Notes: generated from the letters alone by a model not told the origin. Shown: positions 1 through 12,215, counted from the stretch's first letter. The stretch is 64,000 nt of DNA from Mytilus trossulus (GCF_036588685.1 NC_086386.1:32417883-32481882); one strand, 5' to 3'. Translations and numbers: made by a program.

Positions 1-120
1 GAAATGAGAAAATTAGCGGCACAATTCACGTACAAAATAATGAACGAAACAAACAAATATATAACACAGCAACAAACGAATGGCTTTTTGATCGAGTTTA
101 GTCATATCAATCACATTCAT

Positions 121-455
121 GTCCAGTGCAGGATGTTTATTCAATATTGTCGACATCGCGATATCTACAATGTAAAACGATATCGTGTAAACATCGTTTA
201 CATTGTTTGAACCCTTATATATTGTTACATCGTTGACATCGTTAACATTGCGATGTATACAATGTAAACACGATATTGTGTCAACATCGTTTACATTGTT
301 TGAACTCTTATATATTGTTTACATCGTTGACATCGTTAACATCGCGATGTTTACAATGTAAACACGATGTCGTGTTAACATCGTTTACATTGTTTGAACT
401 CTTATATATTGTTTACATCGTTGACATCGTTAACATCGCTATAGTGTCGTGACTG
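121..455. repeat. Satellite array, left inverted block (about 93 bp unit)
   Basis: About three units with period 93-94 bp; the CATTGTTTGA landmark recurs near 201, 294 and 388. Units are rich in ACATCG/CGATGT and contain the palindrome ACATCGCGATGT or variants. The outer edge (TCCAGTGCAGGATG) matches, as reverse complement, the outer edge of the right array near 5125-5140, so the two arrays are inverted relative to one another. The small reading frame through 4-210 is a by-product of the repeat. Confidence 0.8.
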
Positions 456-2070
456 TATTATTACGTCGCCGTTTTCGAGTCCGTCGTAAAAGTTGCTCAT
501 TTATAAGATAGCGAGTCAACTAAAGCAGAAAATGATAATGAACATATCATGTTTTTGCAACTGTTATAATTAAATTAAAAATACGTGTCCATAAGGAAGG
601 GTTTGATTGTATTGGGGTTTACGGAATCCAGAATAATGGATAAATACTGCAGAATAAAAGTCAAAAAAAGAAGAAGAAAAGATTAGAGAATGATGAGGTG
701 CTAAAATATGAAGAATAAAAATATTGGTAACACAAACTTAATACTAATAAATGAATGACCCTCTATCCAGACCCTTATGATAAAAAAGAACGTATCTATT
801 CAAAACACATAATCAGTGAGAACGTTTGAAATTCATAGCATATTCAATATTATAAAGTACCCTCTAGAACCATTTTCTTGAAAATAAAGTATGTGACATA
901 CACTTTTTTTTGGAGCGTATTGTCGCGATGCTGTATGTAGGGTTCATGGTATATTTTTTTTTTTTTGGGGGGGGGGGGGGGGGGAAGAGGGATATTAATA
1001 GTTCAAGAGTAACAGCATGTTAGCGTACAGCTTCCGGAATCTGTAGTTTTCTGTTCATCCAAGGAGGTTATATGATAACCTTCTTGGTTCATCAGAGTAT
1101 TGTAAATAAAAACAATGAGTTTGGACTTTCATTATTTTCATATTACATGCAGGAAACGTCATAACTATAGTCTTCTATTCTACATGTATAAATAATTTCG
1201 ACTCAGCCTGTCGGTGTTAATACAAAGCAGGGTCAAAATTAATATGTTCAATTCTGAATATTGCATTAAACTTGCCACTGGACGTAAATTATGTTTAATA
1301 GTGCTATTTGAAATCGTTATTTATTTTACATGTGACGATAGAAATTATCAAAGTGTTGTCCATCTTTCCCAAATGTTCCTATGACATCTTACGTCTTTTT
1401 TTTTTTTTATTGTTTTTAGGGGGGGGGGGGGGGGGTTGAGCATGGAAATGCGTGATTCGTATCTAGTATACATGTTTATTAAAATATTAAACGTTAATAA
1501 AAGAAAGCACCGTATTAAATTGTACATGTAGCTCATAATTTTGACAATAAAAACATTATTTTGACAATAAAAACAATATTGGCACAAAAATAAATTATAT
1601 TTTGTTGTACTTCTTCAAACTTTCGCTAACGCACTGTAGGACCAGCAAGTTAAACATAAGACCGCTATAGACGTCAAATAATGTGGGAATATCAAACGAT
1701 ATGCCTAGTTCTATATTTTGGTACTATTGATTAACTACAACAATAAAAAGCTTCGCTGAGAGCAGCCTGATACGCCCGCAGATGTTGAAGCATGAACAGT
1801 TGGGGCACGTTTGGACACAATGTTCTGATACTGTCTGAGATTGGATTGTCATCATCAAATGTTTTAGATAATATAGGTTTCTGACACAAAATATATGTGG
1901 TCGAAGGTCTTAAAAAACTATTGTGCAAAATATGACACCCTCCCCCTTTCCACCCTTCTTAGAATACTTACCCCAAAACTCAATCCCAGCCTTTCCTTTG
2001 TGGTATGGAACCTTGTAGTGCATTTTTAGAACGATCCACACACTTAAACACAAGTTATTGTCAAATAGTA
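456..2070. other. No gene seen; T-run/G-run homopolymers
   Basis: AT-rich DNA without convincing coding potential. Two places combine a T run with a long G run (about 950-985 and 1398-1435), which could form G-quadruplexes or mark old element ends or assembly noise. I recognise nothing else here. Confidence 0.6.
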
Positions 2071-2079
2071 AAACTAGCA

Positions 2080-2670
2080 AAATGCTTGTTTTTTGCCCCT
2101 AATTCCTGAAGGTTTGGAGCAATTAAATGCACCCTAAACTCAATTTCAGTCTTTCATTTGTGATATGAAACCTTGTGTTACAATTTCAGTGAGATTCATT
2201 ACTTCTCAATGTCATATTAGAAATTAATGAAAATCTAAAAGGAATTTACATCAACAGATAAAATTATCCATCAAAATTGTATGATAATTGGTGGAAGCAT
2301 TTTAGAGTTATCGTACAAAAACTGGAAAATCCCCCCTTTTTTAATGAATAAAACCCCATATCTCGGAAACGTAAAATCGAAAATCTATAAAATTCTAAAG
2401 GGAGCTTACATAAATAGATATGACCAATTCACCAACGTTTTATGAAAACTGCTGAAAGCAATATTTAGTTGTTGTCCGAAAGCGGATAAATCCCCCTTTT
2501 ATAATGAATAAAACCCTATAACTGAGAAACATAAAATCTAAAATCCATAAAAAACTAAAGGGAGCTCACGTCAATAGATATAAACAATTCACCAAAGTTT
2601 TATGTCAATTGGTTAAAGAGTCTGACGTGATGACGACAGACGGACAGACGGACAACGATATACCATAATA
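2080..2670. repeat. Degenerate repeat with three related sub-blocks
   Basis: A block with an AATCTATAAAA...CTAAAGGGAGCT...AATAGATAT core recurs about every 160 bp (near 2230, 2380 and 2540), together with CCCCTTTT-TAATGAATAAAACCC. It ends in a GACAGACGGACAGACGGACAAC stretch. No coding capacity is visible. It looks like an old dispersed element. About 500 bp after it (2671-3180) hold nothing recognisable. Confidence 0.55.
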
Positions 2671-3189
2671 CGTCCCGTAAACGAAGGTATACTAATTTAG
2701 CACGTATTATACATTTGGCTTAAAAAGTCTACATCAGTAGAAATATTTAACACACACACGCGTATTTATGTAGAATTACATGCTAAATAGTAACCAACAC
2801 ATTCATGTTCCGTCTGGTGAAAGAATATTCCACTCATATAGACAAATATTTTGTGATGATGTTTATGTAATATTTGCCACTGAAAGTTTTGCAAAATTCA
2901 AGAAAACAATGGAAAAAAACAAGTAATAATAGTTGAGATGTAGGTTTGTGTTCAGGTTTGGCAGTAAAGGTACACATACCGTAATATAAGATAAATGTAA
3001 CAAAAGAATATACATCTGAAGAAAAAGAGGTGCACCCATAGAAAATAAAAACTGCAAACATACTCTTAATTTCATCGGAGCTCAAATTTGAACTGTTACC
3101 AGAATTTTTACTCTATTTAACAGTAGCAATTTTTATACGTGTGCATGTAAAACAAATTTCGTTGTAGAAGGGTCCAAATACAGCACAAA

Positions 3190-3775
3190 CAACACGATGT
3201 AAACATAAAGGTATAGACTCCATATATACAATATAAACACGATGTTGACACAATATTGTCAACATCGCGATGTATACGATGTGAACGATGTAAACAGAAA
3301 AGTAGATACTTTATATATATATTTACAATTTAAACACGATGTTGACACAATATTGTCAACATCGCGATGTATACGATCTGAACGATGTAAACAGAAAGGT
3401 AGAGACTCTATATATACAATATAAACACGATGTTGACACAATATTGTCAACATCGCGATGTATACGATGTGAACGATGTAAACATAAAGGTAGAGACTTA
3501 TATATAAATATACAATATAATCACGAAGTTGACACGATATTGTCAACATCGCGATGTATACGATGTGAACGATGTAAACATAAAGGTATAGACTCTAATA
3601 TATACAATATAAACACGATGTTGACACAATATTGTCAACATCGCGATGTATACGATGTGAACGATGTAAACAGAAAGGTAGATTCTTTATATATATATTC
3701 ACAATATAAACACGATGTTGACACAATATTGTCAACATCGCGATGTATACGATGTGAACGATGTAAACAGAAAGG

Positions 3776-3783
<8 letters not shown>
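3190..3783. repeat. Satellite array, right block 1 (about 91-97 bp unit, 6 copies)
   Basis: The landmark CACGATGTTGACAC or a variant recurs at 3238, 3335, 3426, 3522, 3614 and 3711. Each unit contains the perfect palindrome ACATCGCGATGT and a nearly palindromic GTTGACAC-AATATTGTCAAC stretch. Copies are very similar, so the array has expanded or been homogenised recently. Because one unit can be read through, long spurious reading frames appear on both strands. The array ends in a (TA)n tract at 3784-3809. Confidence 0.9.
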
Positions 3784-3808
<25 letters not shown>

Positions 3809-3810
3809 AT

Positions 3811-3974
3811 GAGAGCCCAGGTGGTCGTGTGGTCTAGCGGGACGGCTGCAGTGCAGGCGATTTGGTGTCACGATATCACAGTAGCATGGGTTCGAATCCC
3901 GGCGAGGGAAGAACCAAAAATTTGCGAAAGCAAATTTACAGATCTAACATTGTTGGGTTGATGTTTAGACGAGT

Positions 3975-4005
<31 letters not shown>

Positions 4006-4054
4006 TAAAACTGACGTGGAAAGGTAACATATGGCCACCGAAAGCTCTTTTTTT
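3811..4054 (+). mobile_element. tRNA-headed SINE, unit 1 (internally shortened)
   Basis: The head begins GAGAGCCCAGG and carries an A-box-like stretch (TGGTCTAGCGGGACGG) and a B box (GGGTTCGAATCC), the internal RNA polymerase III promoter arrangement of tRNA-derived SINEs. The middle is replaced by (TA)n, and the unit ends GCCACCGAAAGCTC followed by T7, a possible Pol III stop. The next unit starts immediately after the T run. It is not a tRNA gene: there is no cloverleaf beyond the boxes and the sequence continues into SINE body. Confidence 0.8.
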
Positions 4055-4495
4055 GAGAGCCCAGGTGGTCGTGTGGTCTAGCGGGACGGCTGCAGTGCAG
4101 GCGATTTGGTGTCACGATATCATAGTAGCATGGGTTCGAATCCCGGCGAGGGAAGAACCAAAAATTTGCGAAAGCAAATTTACAGATCTAACATTGTTGG
4201 GTTGATGTTTAGACGAGTTGTATATACATTATGTACACAGCCATGTATCACCATCATTGATGGCGATCCGATGGATACATCTGTTGTAGGGTTGTCACTG
4301 ACTCAGACGTACTTATGAATATAATTATTTTCTGTGACTGTATCTTACATTAATTTGTAGGATCCTTTACTATAGATAATTTAGCTGATCTGTAACAATA
4401 ACATCTTCATGCCTTATATATCATGTACTGTAGTACGCCGCTAGATTAAAACTGACGTGGAAAGGTAACATATGGCCACCGAAAGCTCTTTTTTT
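4055..4495 (+). mobile_element. tRNA-headed SINE, unit 2 (probably full length)
   Basis: It shares the head of unit 1 almost base for base, with the same A and B boxes, and has a roughly 225 bp central body that the other two units lack. It ends with the same GCCACCGAAAGCTC plus T-run tail. At about 440 bp it is the most complete copy and defines the element. It lies head-to-tail between units 1 and 3. Confidence 0.8.
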
Positions 4496-4660
4496 GAGAG
4501 CCCAGGTGGTCGTGTGGTCTAGCGGGACGGCTGCAGTGCAGGCGATTTGGTGTCACGATATCATAGTAGCATGGGTTTGAATCCCGGCGAGGGAAGAACC
4601 AAAAATTTGCGAAAGCAAATTTACAGATCTAACATTGTTGGGTTGATGTTTAGACGAGTA
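4496..4660 (+). mobile_element. tRNA-headed SINE, unit 3 (3' truncated)
   Basis: Head and proximal body only; a (TA)n tract follows at 4663-4684 and the satellite array then resumes. One base differs in the B box (GGGTTTGAATCC). Sequence similarity to units 1 and 2 is very high. Confidence 0.8.
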
Positions 4661-4685
4661 ATATATATATATATATATATATATA

Positions 4686-5141
4686 CAATATAAACACGAT
4701 GTTGACACGATATTGTCAACATCGCGATGTATACGATGTGAACGATGTAAACAGAAAGGTATAGACTCTACATACACATTATAAACACGATGTTGACACG
4801 ATATTGTTAACATTGCGATGTTTACGATGTGAACGATGTAAACAGAGAGGTAGAGACTCTACATACACAATATAAACACGATGTTGACACGATATTGTCA
4901 ACATCGCGATGTATACGATGTGAACGATGTAAACAGAAAGGTATAGACTCTACATGCACAATATAAACACGATGTTGACCACGATATTGTTAATATTGCG
5001 ATGTATGCGATGTGAACGATGTAAACCGAAAGGTATAGAACATATTTATAGGATACAATGTAAACACAATACCGACTCTATAAAGTTGGCATTGCGATGT
5101 TGACAATATCGACAAAACATCGTGCACTGGACATAGTTCAT
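4686..5141. repeat. Satellite array, right block 2 (91 bp unit, 4-5 copies)
   Basis: The same unit as block 1, with CACGATGTTGAC at 4695, 4786, 4877 and 4968, exactly 91 bp apart, plus a degenerate terminal unit. It ends in GCACTGGACATAG, the inverted counterpart of the left array's outer edge. The SINE cluster evidently split or inserted into one array. Confidence 0.88.
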
Positions 5142-5228
5142 CAATCAATGTTTTATACGTTGTCTTTTATGTCGTAATGTTACTCTACTGTCTCTGGTTA
5201 GAATGAAGGTTGTTGCCTGTTAAAACAT

Positions 5229-5843
5229 TTGAACCCTGTCCCAAGTCAGGATCCTGTTGTTCAGTTGTTGTTGTTTGATGGTGTGTTTCTCATTTCTCGT
5301 TTATGCATACAACTTAGAATGTTTGTGTTCCTGTTAGAATTGTTTAACACTGGTCATGTTAGTGCCTTTTTACGAAAGCCGAGAAGGATCATTCAAAATT
5401 CAAAATTCAAAATTCAAAAATTCAAAATTCAAAATTTCAAAATTCAAAATTCAAAACTCAAAAACCCTTCTGAATCATTAATCTATCATGATTCCCCGCT
5501 CATTGAAACTCTTGGTAACACAGTATCCTTGCAAGTAGCAACTCTCTATCCAGACAATAGGAAAGAAAACCCGAGCCCTTTACTAGTGTATCTTATCGTA
5601 TCGTATATTTATACAGGCAAAGGTGGAAATGGAACGTTTACAATGGAAAATTTAAAATTATCACTTTTTCGTAAATTTTTAGATGTCAACCAACCCTCGA
5701 TGATAATTTCTGAATGGTATCGTTATTTCAGATTCATTAATATTGATTTGAATAATTTGACGAGTACAGGACTTACCTTGTGTATTAAACGCTATATTTC
5801 TCTCGTCATAAATATGAATGAAATATTTGCAACTGGAGGTTAA
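5229..5843 (+). other. Open frame of 204 codons, chimeric with repeats; doubtful gene
   Basis: The first about 50 codons are the reverse complement of a dispersed repeat seen elsewhere (the GTCCCAAGTCAGGATCCTG stretch). Next comes a minisatellite of about eight ATTCAAAA units (5389-5456), then about 120 codons that match nothing I recognise. No signal peptide, known domain or splice context supports it. I treat it as a fortuitous frame; a fragment of an unknown gene is possible only for 5460-5843. Confidence 0.25.
5389..5456. repeat. ATTCAAAA minisatellite
   Basis: About eight slightly irregular tandem copies of an 8-9 base ATTCAAAA unit, read directly from the sequence. Confidence 0.9.
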
Positions 5844-5869
5844 GCATGCAACAACCAATCCCTTTTACT

Positions 5870-6730
5870 AACCTAAATCTGAGACTACTATAACACATGT
5901 ATTATAGTAGTCCAAGCCTACATTTATGTTTACTCGTACACGGAACGACAAATGCCAAGAAAACTCTTTAACATGATTACCCTTGATATCTGCTGATAGT
6001 GTGTTTAAGGGAATCCTGGTCAAATAAATAAAGAAATGGATCCTGGTGTAGTCTGAACAAAGTCGTGTAAATGAATATACACACGAAGTCGAATAAAAGT
6101 TCAATACTGTATTATTAAAATCACATGACTATAACAAAGATAGAAGTATAACACAATAACAAATAAAAAGAATAGGGAAACCGGGCTCCGTGTAGTCCGT
6201 GTTACTTTAATCCGGGTGCTCCAGTGACCCGGACCCCTTTGATTCCGTTTAATGTACCACGGTCGTTGAAAATATCTTCACACCATAACACAATTTTGTC
6301 GTTTAAGGTTTAGGCTAAATAGCGCTTATTGAAATGACTACAAAGTATAAATTATCCTTTACACAAGAACTATGTACTATGTAAAGGTAAGTTAACACTG
6401 CCGATTAAATCAACTCCATGATCCCAATTGTCCAAATTTCCATGACCAAGTACGTGTAACAAAATTCTTGTCCAATAAGTGCATATGTATGTAATCAATT
6501 TTTTCCATAAATTTGATATCTAGAGTTGAAGTAGAGATATTTCTTGTTGGTGTATCGATCCATGGCAGCAACCTGCATGTATTTACAGAAAAATGTTTCA
6601 AATATGGGATAAGGATGTCACTTATTACCTCAAAATTTGGCCAAAAGTATGATTAAAATTTATTGGAGTGAAACTTTTTCTGAAACTGTTTTCATATATC
6701 TATCAAAAGATCAGAAAAAATCGTTTGTGT
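5870..6730. other. No feature seen
   Basis: AT-rich sequence with only short, unsupported frames on both strands; no splice-framed coding segment or recognised repeat. Confidence 0.5.
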
Positions 6731-6830
6731 TCGTCTAATTTTTGTTTAGAATTGCGTCAAAAAGTTCTTGTAAAAAAAGTATTTGTAAACATTTGACCGT
6801 ACGGGGACCTATGGTTGTTACTTTCTGTTT

Positions 6831-7087
6831 ATTCATCAACCAAGAACAGAACAGATGGTTCAAAGATTTAGACGACATATAGTTGTTACTTTCTGTGTCA
6901 TTTGGTGTTCTGTGGAGAGTTTTCCCATTGGCAATATAACGACATCTTCTAATTTTTGCACTACCAACATTTCTGGACATACCAAAAATACGGACAGTCA
7001 AGCAGAAAATACCCCATAAAACAAGTAAAAAATAATCTTGACATTATTATAAACCTGATATGAAGGCTAACCTAATCATCAGTTGTC
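6831..7087. repeat. Direct repeat, copy 1 (about 255 bp)
   Basis: It begins TCATCAACCAAGAACAGAAC and includes TTTCTGTGTCATTTGGTGT, CTGTGGAGAGTT and, later, ACGGACAGTCAAGCAGAAAATA. The second copy starts 555 bp downstream. The middle resembles the dispersed family called C below (TTTCTGTGTCATTTTGGTCTC...GGAGAGTTGTC). Confidence 0.75.
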
Positions 7088-7385
7088 CACAGGACAAAAA
7101 GTGACAGGATCTTTTTTTTTAATTGAGATTGTCATTCTTAGATACGTTTTTAAGGCCCTTTTCTGTTCACCTTTATTATCAATTTTGTTTTCAGCATAAA
7201 AAACACGGAACAACACGTATAGTTAATATTTTAATAATTATCAACTTACAGTTAAGAAAACAAGTTGTGATTGTGTTTTGCTAAAATGCTGGCTTCATAT
7301 GGTGACTTTAGTTATACAAAGAACAATACAATCTTGAATCTTGAAGGACAAATCCTTCAGTTGATGAATAAATTTTATAGTTTAT

Positions 7386-7636
7386 TCATCAACCAAGGAC
7401 AGAACAGATGGTTCAAAGATTATAAAGACGACATATTGTTGCTTCTTTCTGTGTCATTTGGTGTCCTGTGGAGAGTTACCCATTGACGAATCGAAATCTT
7501 ATTTTTATAATAACAACTTTTCTGGACAAACGGAAAATACAGACAGTCAGGCAGAAAATAGGCAATAAAACAGGTAAAAAATAATATTGACTTTCTTATA
7601 AACCAGCTTTGAATGCTAAACTAGTCATCCGCTGTT
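7386..7636. repeat. Direct repeat, copy 2 (about 250 bp)
   Basis: The same order of blocks as the copy at 6831-7087, with scattered substitutions and small gaps, indicating an old local duplication. Bases 7640-7900 continue with a fragment resembling family D in reverse orientation. Confidence 0.75.
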
Positions 7637-8029
7637 CACTTATGAATTTTATTGCACAATTGCGTTCATATTTGAAAAATCCTTAGTGTCCAAAAGTCAG
7701 AATCTGCTTCCCTGCAGGAACACCTGACATCATCCCAGGTTTTCTTGGGTTTCGTCTTGCTAAGTTTTATTATTTTTATTTGTTGTGTTATTTGGACTGA
7801 CGAATGTCTTCTTGTCGGTTTTCGTTTTTCGCCATTGCTGTGTCGGTTTGTTTTCAATCTTTAACTTGATTTATCCTTTGGCATGTTTGCCTCTATTTTA
7901 AAATTTTACCTCTTTCTCGCAAAAATACTGACAAGTACCAGTACATGGAGGAATTGTTGTACAGTTAAACATAAACAGTGCCAGTTTATCTTTTCCAAAG
8001 CAAATTATGACAGTCATATCTGCGCACAA

Positions 8030-8580
8030 TTTTAGAGAATTGCGTAGTAGTCATGTGTCCTCGTGTATGGCCGGGTAGAGATCGAAGAGTGGTCGAATGT
8101 GGTCGTGTAGAGATCGGGTATTGGTCGAGTCTGTCTGGAATGAAAAAAAATATAGCAGTCGCAGTGATCTGAAAGCGAATTACATAGGTCGAATTAATCT
8201 GGACCACACATCAAACAAGTCGGCGTTAATCGGAAAATGATCGGATATTAGTCGAGCAAAGGTCGAGATGATCAAGTATTAATCAGTTACATAATTGCAT
8301 TCCGACTAAACACGATCCCTTCACGATCCTTTACCAATCAATTCGACCGCCTCTCAAAGATTATACGATCTCTTCTCGAGTGACTGGCTTCTCGATCCTT
8401 ACTCGAATATTTTTGACATGTCAAAAATTCTCGGGTAGAAAATCTGTTTGATGACGACCAAGGTAGATAACCTCGAACATTCTTGTCGATTGAGTCAGAC
8501 TAGTCTCCTGATCACCTAATCTGTATTGATCGGGCTTGATCGAGTTAATCTCATCGGCAGTGTGAACTTAGCTTAAAATT
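8030..8580. repeat. GATCGG/GGTCGA-rich degenerate repeat
   Basis: Many short imperfect GGTCGA, GATCGG and CTCGAC motifs occur on both strands. The 3' edge (GTGTGAACTTAGCTTA) resembles the edge of the inverted-repeat element at 16467-17453 (GTGTGACCCCAGCTTA), so the two are probably the same class of non-autonomous DNA element. No coding sequence is visible. Confidence 0.55.
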
Positions 8581-9000
8581 TTTTTGGTATAGAAAATATG
8601 CTCTAATAATGCTTTCTCATCTAAATTGATTATCAATAAACAAAAGAAAAGGTACAGTTAATCTTTTTTAATTGAAGATTTCGTAGCATTGTAGTTGATA
8701 TTTAAATGCGAATTGATTGTGCAACAATCCTTGACTACTTTCAACTGTGTTCACGTGAAGTGAAATTCATACAGAATACTAAAAGAAAAAAAAAGAAAAG
8801 GCATCTCGCAAAATTGTTGAACTTAACTTTAAGATATTTTGATTATTGTTTGCCATTCAATAAAGACAAACACATTACAATGAGCACAACCATCTCATAA
8901 ACGTAGTTCATTAACAGGGATGCGCTCATTACACAAAAAATGTTTTTAAAAAGTAACGAGGAAGAACGATTGAAATCCACAATACATCAGTTTAAGAATC

Positions 9001-9592
9001 ATAAAATTGTGAATGGAAATGGAGAATTTGTCAAAGAGACAACAACCCGAACAAATAAAAAAAAACAACAGCAGAAGGTCACCAACAGGTCTTCAATGTA
9101 GCGAGAAATTCCCGCACCCGGAGACGTCCTTTAGCTGGCCCCTAAACAAATGTATATTAGTTCAGTGATAATGAACGCCATACTTATTTCCAAATTGTAC
9201 ACAAGAAACTAAAATTATAAAAAAAAACAAGACTAACAAAGGCCAGAAGCTCCTGACTTGGGACAGGCGCAAAAACGCGGCGGGGTTAAATATGTTTATT
9301 AGATCTCAACCCTCCCCCTATACCTCTAGCCAATGTAGAAAAGTATATGCACAACAATACGCACATTAAAAAATCAATTCAAGAGAAGTCCGAGTCTGAT
9401 GTCAAAGAAAATAAACAAAATGACAATTATACATAAATAACAACAGACTACTAGCAGTTAACTGACATGCCAGCTCCAGACTTCAGTTAAACTGATTGAA
9501 AGATTATGATTTCATCATATGAATATCAGGCACAATCCTTCCCGTTAGGGGTTTAGTATCATACCATCATAACATATATAAGAAGAACATAA
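9001..9592 (-). mobile_element. Retroelement P, copy 1: 3' non-coding end only
   Basis: On the minus strand this is the 3' tail shared with the copies at 26652, 35951, 48003 and 62820. It has the TTCATTATCACTGAACTA block, the GGGGCCAGCT...GCGTCTCCGG block and the terminal CCATTTCCATTCACAATTTT. No RT codons remain. Common 3' ends with variable 5' truncation are the pattern left by target-primed reverse transcription. Confidence 0.75.
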
Positions 9593-9760
9593 CACTAGTA
9601 ATTTTGGGGCCCTTTATAGCTTGTTGTTCGGTGTGAGACAAGGCTCCGTGTTGAAGGCCGTACTTTAACCTATAATGGTTTAATTTTTAAATTGTTATTT
9701 GGATGGAGAGTTGTCTCATTGGCACTCACACCACATCTTCCTATATCTATAACAGTAACA
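9593..9760 (+). repeat. Dispersed repeat family B, copy
   Basis: It reads ACTAGTAATTTTGGGGCC...CTTGTTGTTCGGTGTGAG...GGATGGAGAGTTGTCTCATT...CCACATCTTCCTATATC. The same segment occurs at 21595-21735 on this strand, and reversed at about 33995, 40105 and 44350. It is non-coding. The gap 9760-10200 shows no recognisable feature. Confidence 0.8.
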
Positions 9761-10204
9761 TCATAAAATAGTCATAAATACAATTAAATGTAATTGACCG
9801 ACATCCAATTGTTCGCATGTTTAAAACACGAACACCACAAAAATGGGGATGAACTTATATACTTCGAAAAGGGAAGCAATTCCTGGGGGTTGATCCGCTT
9901 GTCACCCGAGTAGCAATATAAACACTCCACCAGCATATGGAATATGCGTTAACTCTATCCTGTTTTCAATACCTTCTGGCTGTTATTCAGACTTTTGACA
10001 AAAAATTGACGACCCACAGTTATATCAAAGAACGTCTCGTCCTTTTTAAAACAAAGTTCATTCACAGATATCAAGTCCATGTTGATAAATATTCCGTATC
10101 AACTTCATAAATTATACAAGATGTTCTTGAAGTATAGATCTTAACTACTGCCGTAGTTTATCTTCCTTACTACGTGTGATGGTATTCTTGATTTGTCTAG
10201 TAAA

Positions 10205-10480
10205 TTACTAACCTTCAGATGTGGTATGAGTGTCAATCAGACAACTCCATCCAAGTCACAATTCATAAAAGTAAAACTACAAGTTAATAACCATTCAAAC
10301 GGGAAAAACGCAACGATCTGATCTATATAAAAAAAAGCACAAAACAAACATACTTATGAACAACATCACAAACGACAACTACTGAACACCAGATTCCTGA
10401 TTTAGGACAGGTGTAAACAATTGCAGCGGGTTTGAAGGTTTTAATGGTATCAAACCTTCACCTTTACTGTTTATTTCATT
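10205..10480 (-). repeat. Dispersed repeat family B, internally deleted copy
   Basis: It contains GATGTGGTATGAGTG, CATTCAAACGGGAAAA, CAACTACTGAAC and CAGGTGTAAACAATTGCAGCG in the family order, but lacks the central GGCCTTCAACAC...CAAGCTATAAA block present in the copy at 33995-34330. Confidence 0.75.
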
Positions 10481-10934
10481 TTTGGTAAACTATTTTTGTA
10501 GTGAGATTCCTCAAAAGTACTGTTGTGTCGTGGACATTTTCTATATTCCTTTCTTTCATTTTTGCTTATTTGATTCGTCTTTTGCCATTTTACTTTTCTT
10601 TGATGACATGTTTGTTTGTGTTTATACTCAATAATATAATAAGACAATGTTGACTGCTACACCCCTATTTTTGATATTTTGATCCATTATGTCTGTTTGT
10701 TTTGTTCACACATTGTTGTCAATATGTTTGAATTTATTGCGACAGTCGTACAAGTGAGAGGTTTAGGTAGCTGTCCAACCAGTTTTAAAACATCATTTTC
10801 TATAGAGTAAATGTCTTTACAATGTACCAAGACAGAATTAAGACAAGTATTTTCCGTTCAATTAATGAGGTTGATCTTTTGATTTTGCCATTTCATTATG
10901 AACTTCCCGATTTGAAATTTCCTTACATATTTTT

Positions 10935-12215
10935 GCAGAGCCCCGGTGCTAGAAGGGTCCAATGTAAGCTTATTACATCACTTGCCATCCGTCGTCTATC
11001 GTCGTCTATCGTCCGTCGTCGTCGTCTTTCGTAGTAAACTAGTTAAAAAATCTTCTTCTCTAAAACCACTGAGCCAAATACCTTCAAACTTTAACTAAAT
11101 GTTTTTTAAGGTATGTATCTATAATTTGTATCCGAAGTTTCGATCCATCAACAAACCTTGCCGCCATTCGGGTTGTTTTTGGCTTATACCTCAACAAAAT
11201 TGTTCTGATGTATCAGACGATTTGAACAATCCATTGTTGGGATGTTGCCACTAAATTGGTAATTTTGAAGTATTTTGTTATTATCTTAAATATTCTAATT
11301 GATAGAGATGAATTGAAAAGAGCAATTATGTTTACCAAAGTAAGATCTATAAAAAAAAGTTAATATGATCAATCGACGCCTTAATGTATTATTGTCCTTT
11401 ATAGACAATTTTTTTTACAATTTGTTATTCATGTTTGCTAACATTAAAAAGTATTCTCCTCTGACACAACTGTGCCGAATACTTCTAAACTTCAAATAAA
11501 TGTTCCTGTAGGAATCTACTATCTGACTTGTATCAAAAACTTTATCCATCAACAAACATAGCCGCCATGACCAAAAATAGAACAAAATGATCAAATGGAG
11601 TTTTTTTTGGCATTTATCTTCAAAAGAAAAGCATTTAGAGCAAATCTGACAACGGTAAATTTATTCATCTGGTCAAGATCTCTCTGCCTTGAAATTTTCA
11701 GACGTTGTTGAGTTGCTTCCCCTAAATTGGTAATCTTAAGGAAATTTTGCAGTTTTTGGTTTATTTTTTACAAGTTTATTATCTTGAATTTTAAAATAGA
11801 TAAATATAACTGTGAACAGCAAAATTAATCAGCAAAGTAAAATCTACAAATAAGTCAACTTGACCAAAATTGTCAATTGACCCCATAAGGAGTTATTGTC
11901 CGTTAAGGAAAATTTTACACAAATTGTTTTCTTACTTCGACATTTTCTCAAATGAATCTAGTATAAATTTGGTAGTTTATCTTCTTGTACGTCAAGAAAC
12001 ATAGCCACTATTGCTACAATGAATCATACATGTATGGGAAAATGCATTTTTTTGATTTTGTAGGATAAATGACTGATACAATGAACACTTAAATGGCATT
12101 TTTAAGCTACTCATTAATATATGCTGAAAAGCAAAAAAAATCTAGAATGAAAGATTGAAACTAAAAGGAACATGTGAACCTTTCATGCTCTTGCGAGCCT
12201 TGTGTTTTATCATTT
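10935..12215. mobile_element. Dispersed element family E, diverged copy
   Basis: It starts near a (CGTCGTC)n stretch and contains AAATCTTCTTCTCTAAAACC, TTATTGTCCTTTATAG and AACAAACATAGCCGCCATGA blocks, some twice. The same blocks occur in the better preserved copy at 38163-39469. There is no coding capacity. It is a non-autonomous element of unassigned class. Confidence 0.65.

Noticed and set aside
3259-3871. Long reading frames on both strands (up to 156 codons)
   Set aside because: They are read-through of the 91-97 bp satellite, whose units lack stops in some frames; the peptide is purely repetitive and has no other support.
3811-4660. Possible tRNA genes
   Set aside because: A and B boxes are present but the surrounding sequence does not form a tRNA and continues into a repeated body; these are SINE heads.
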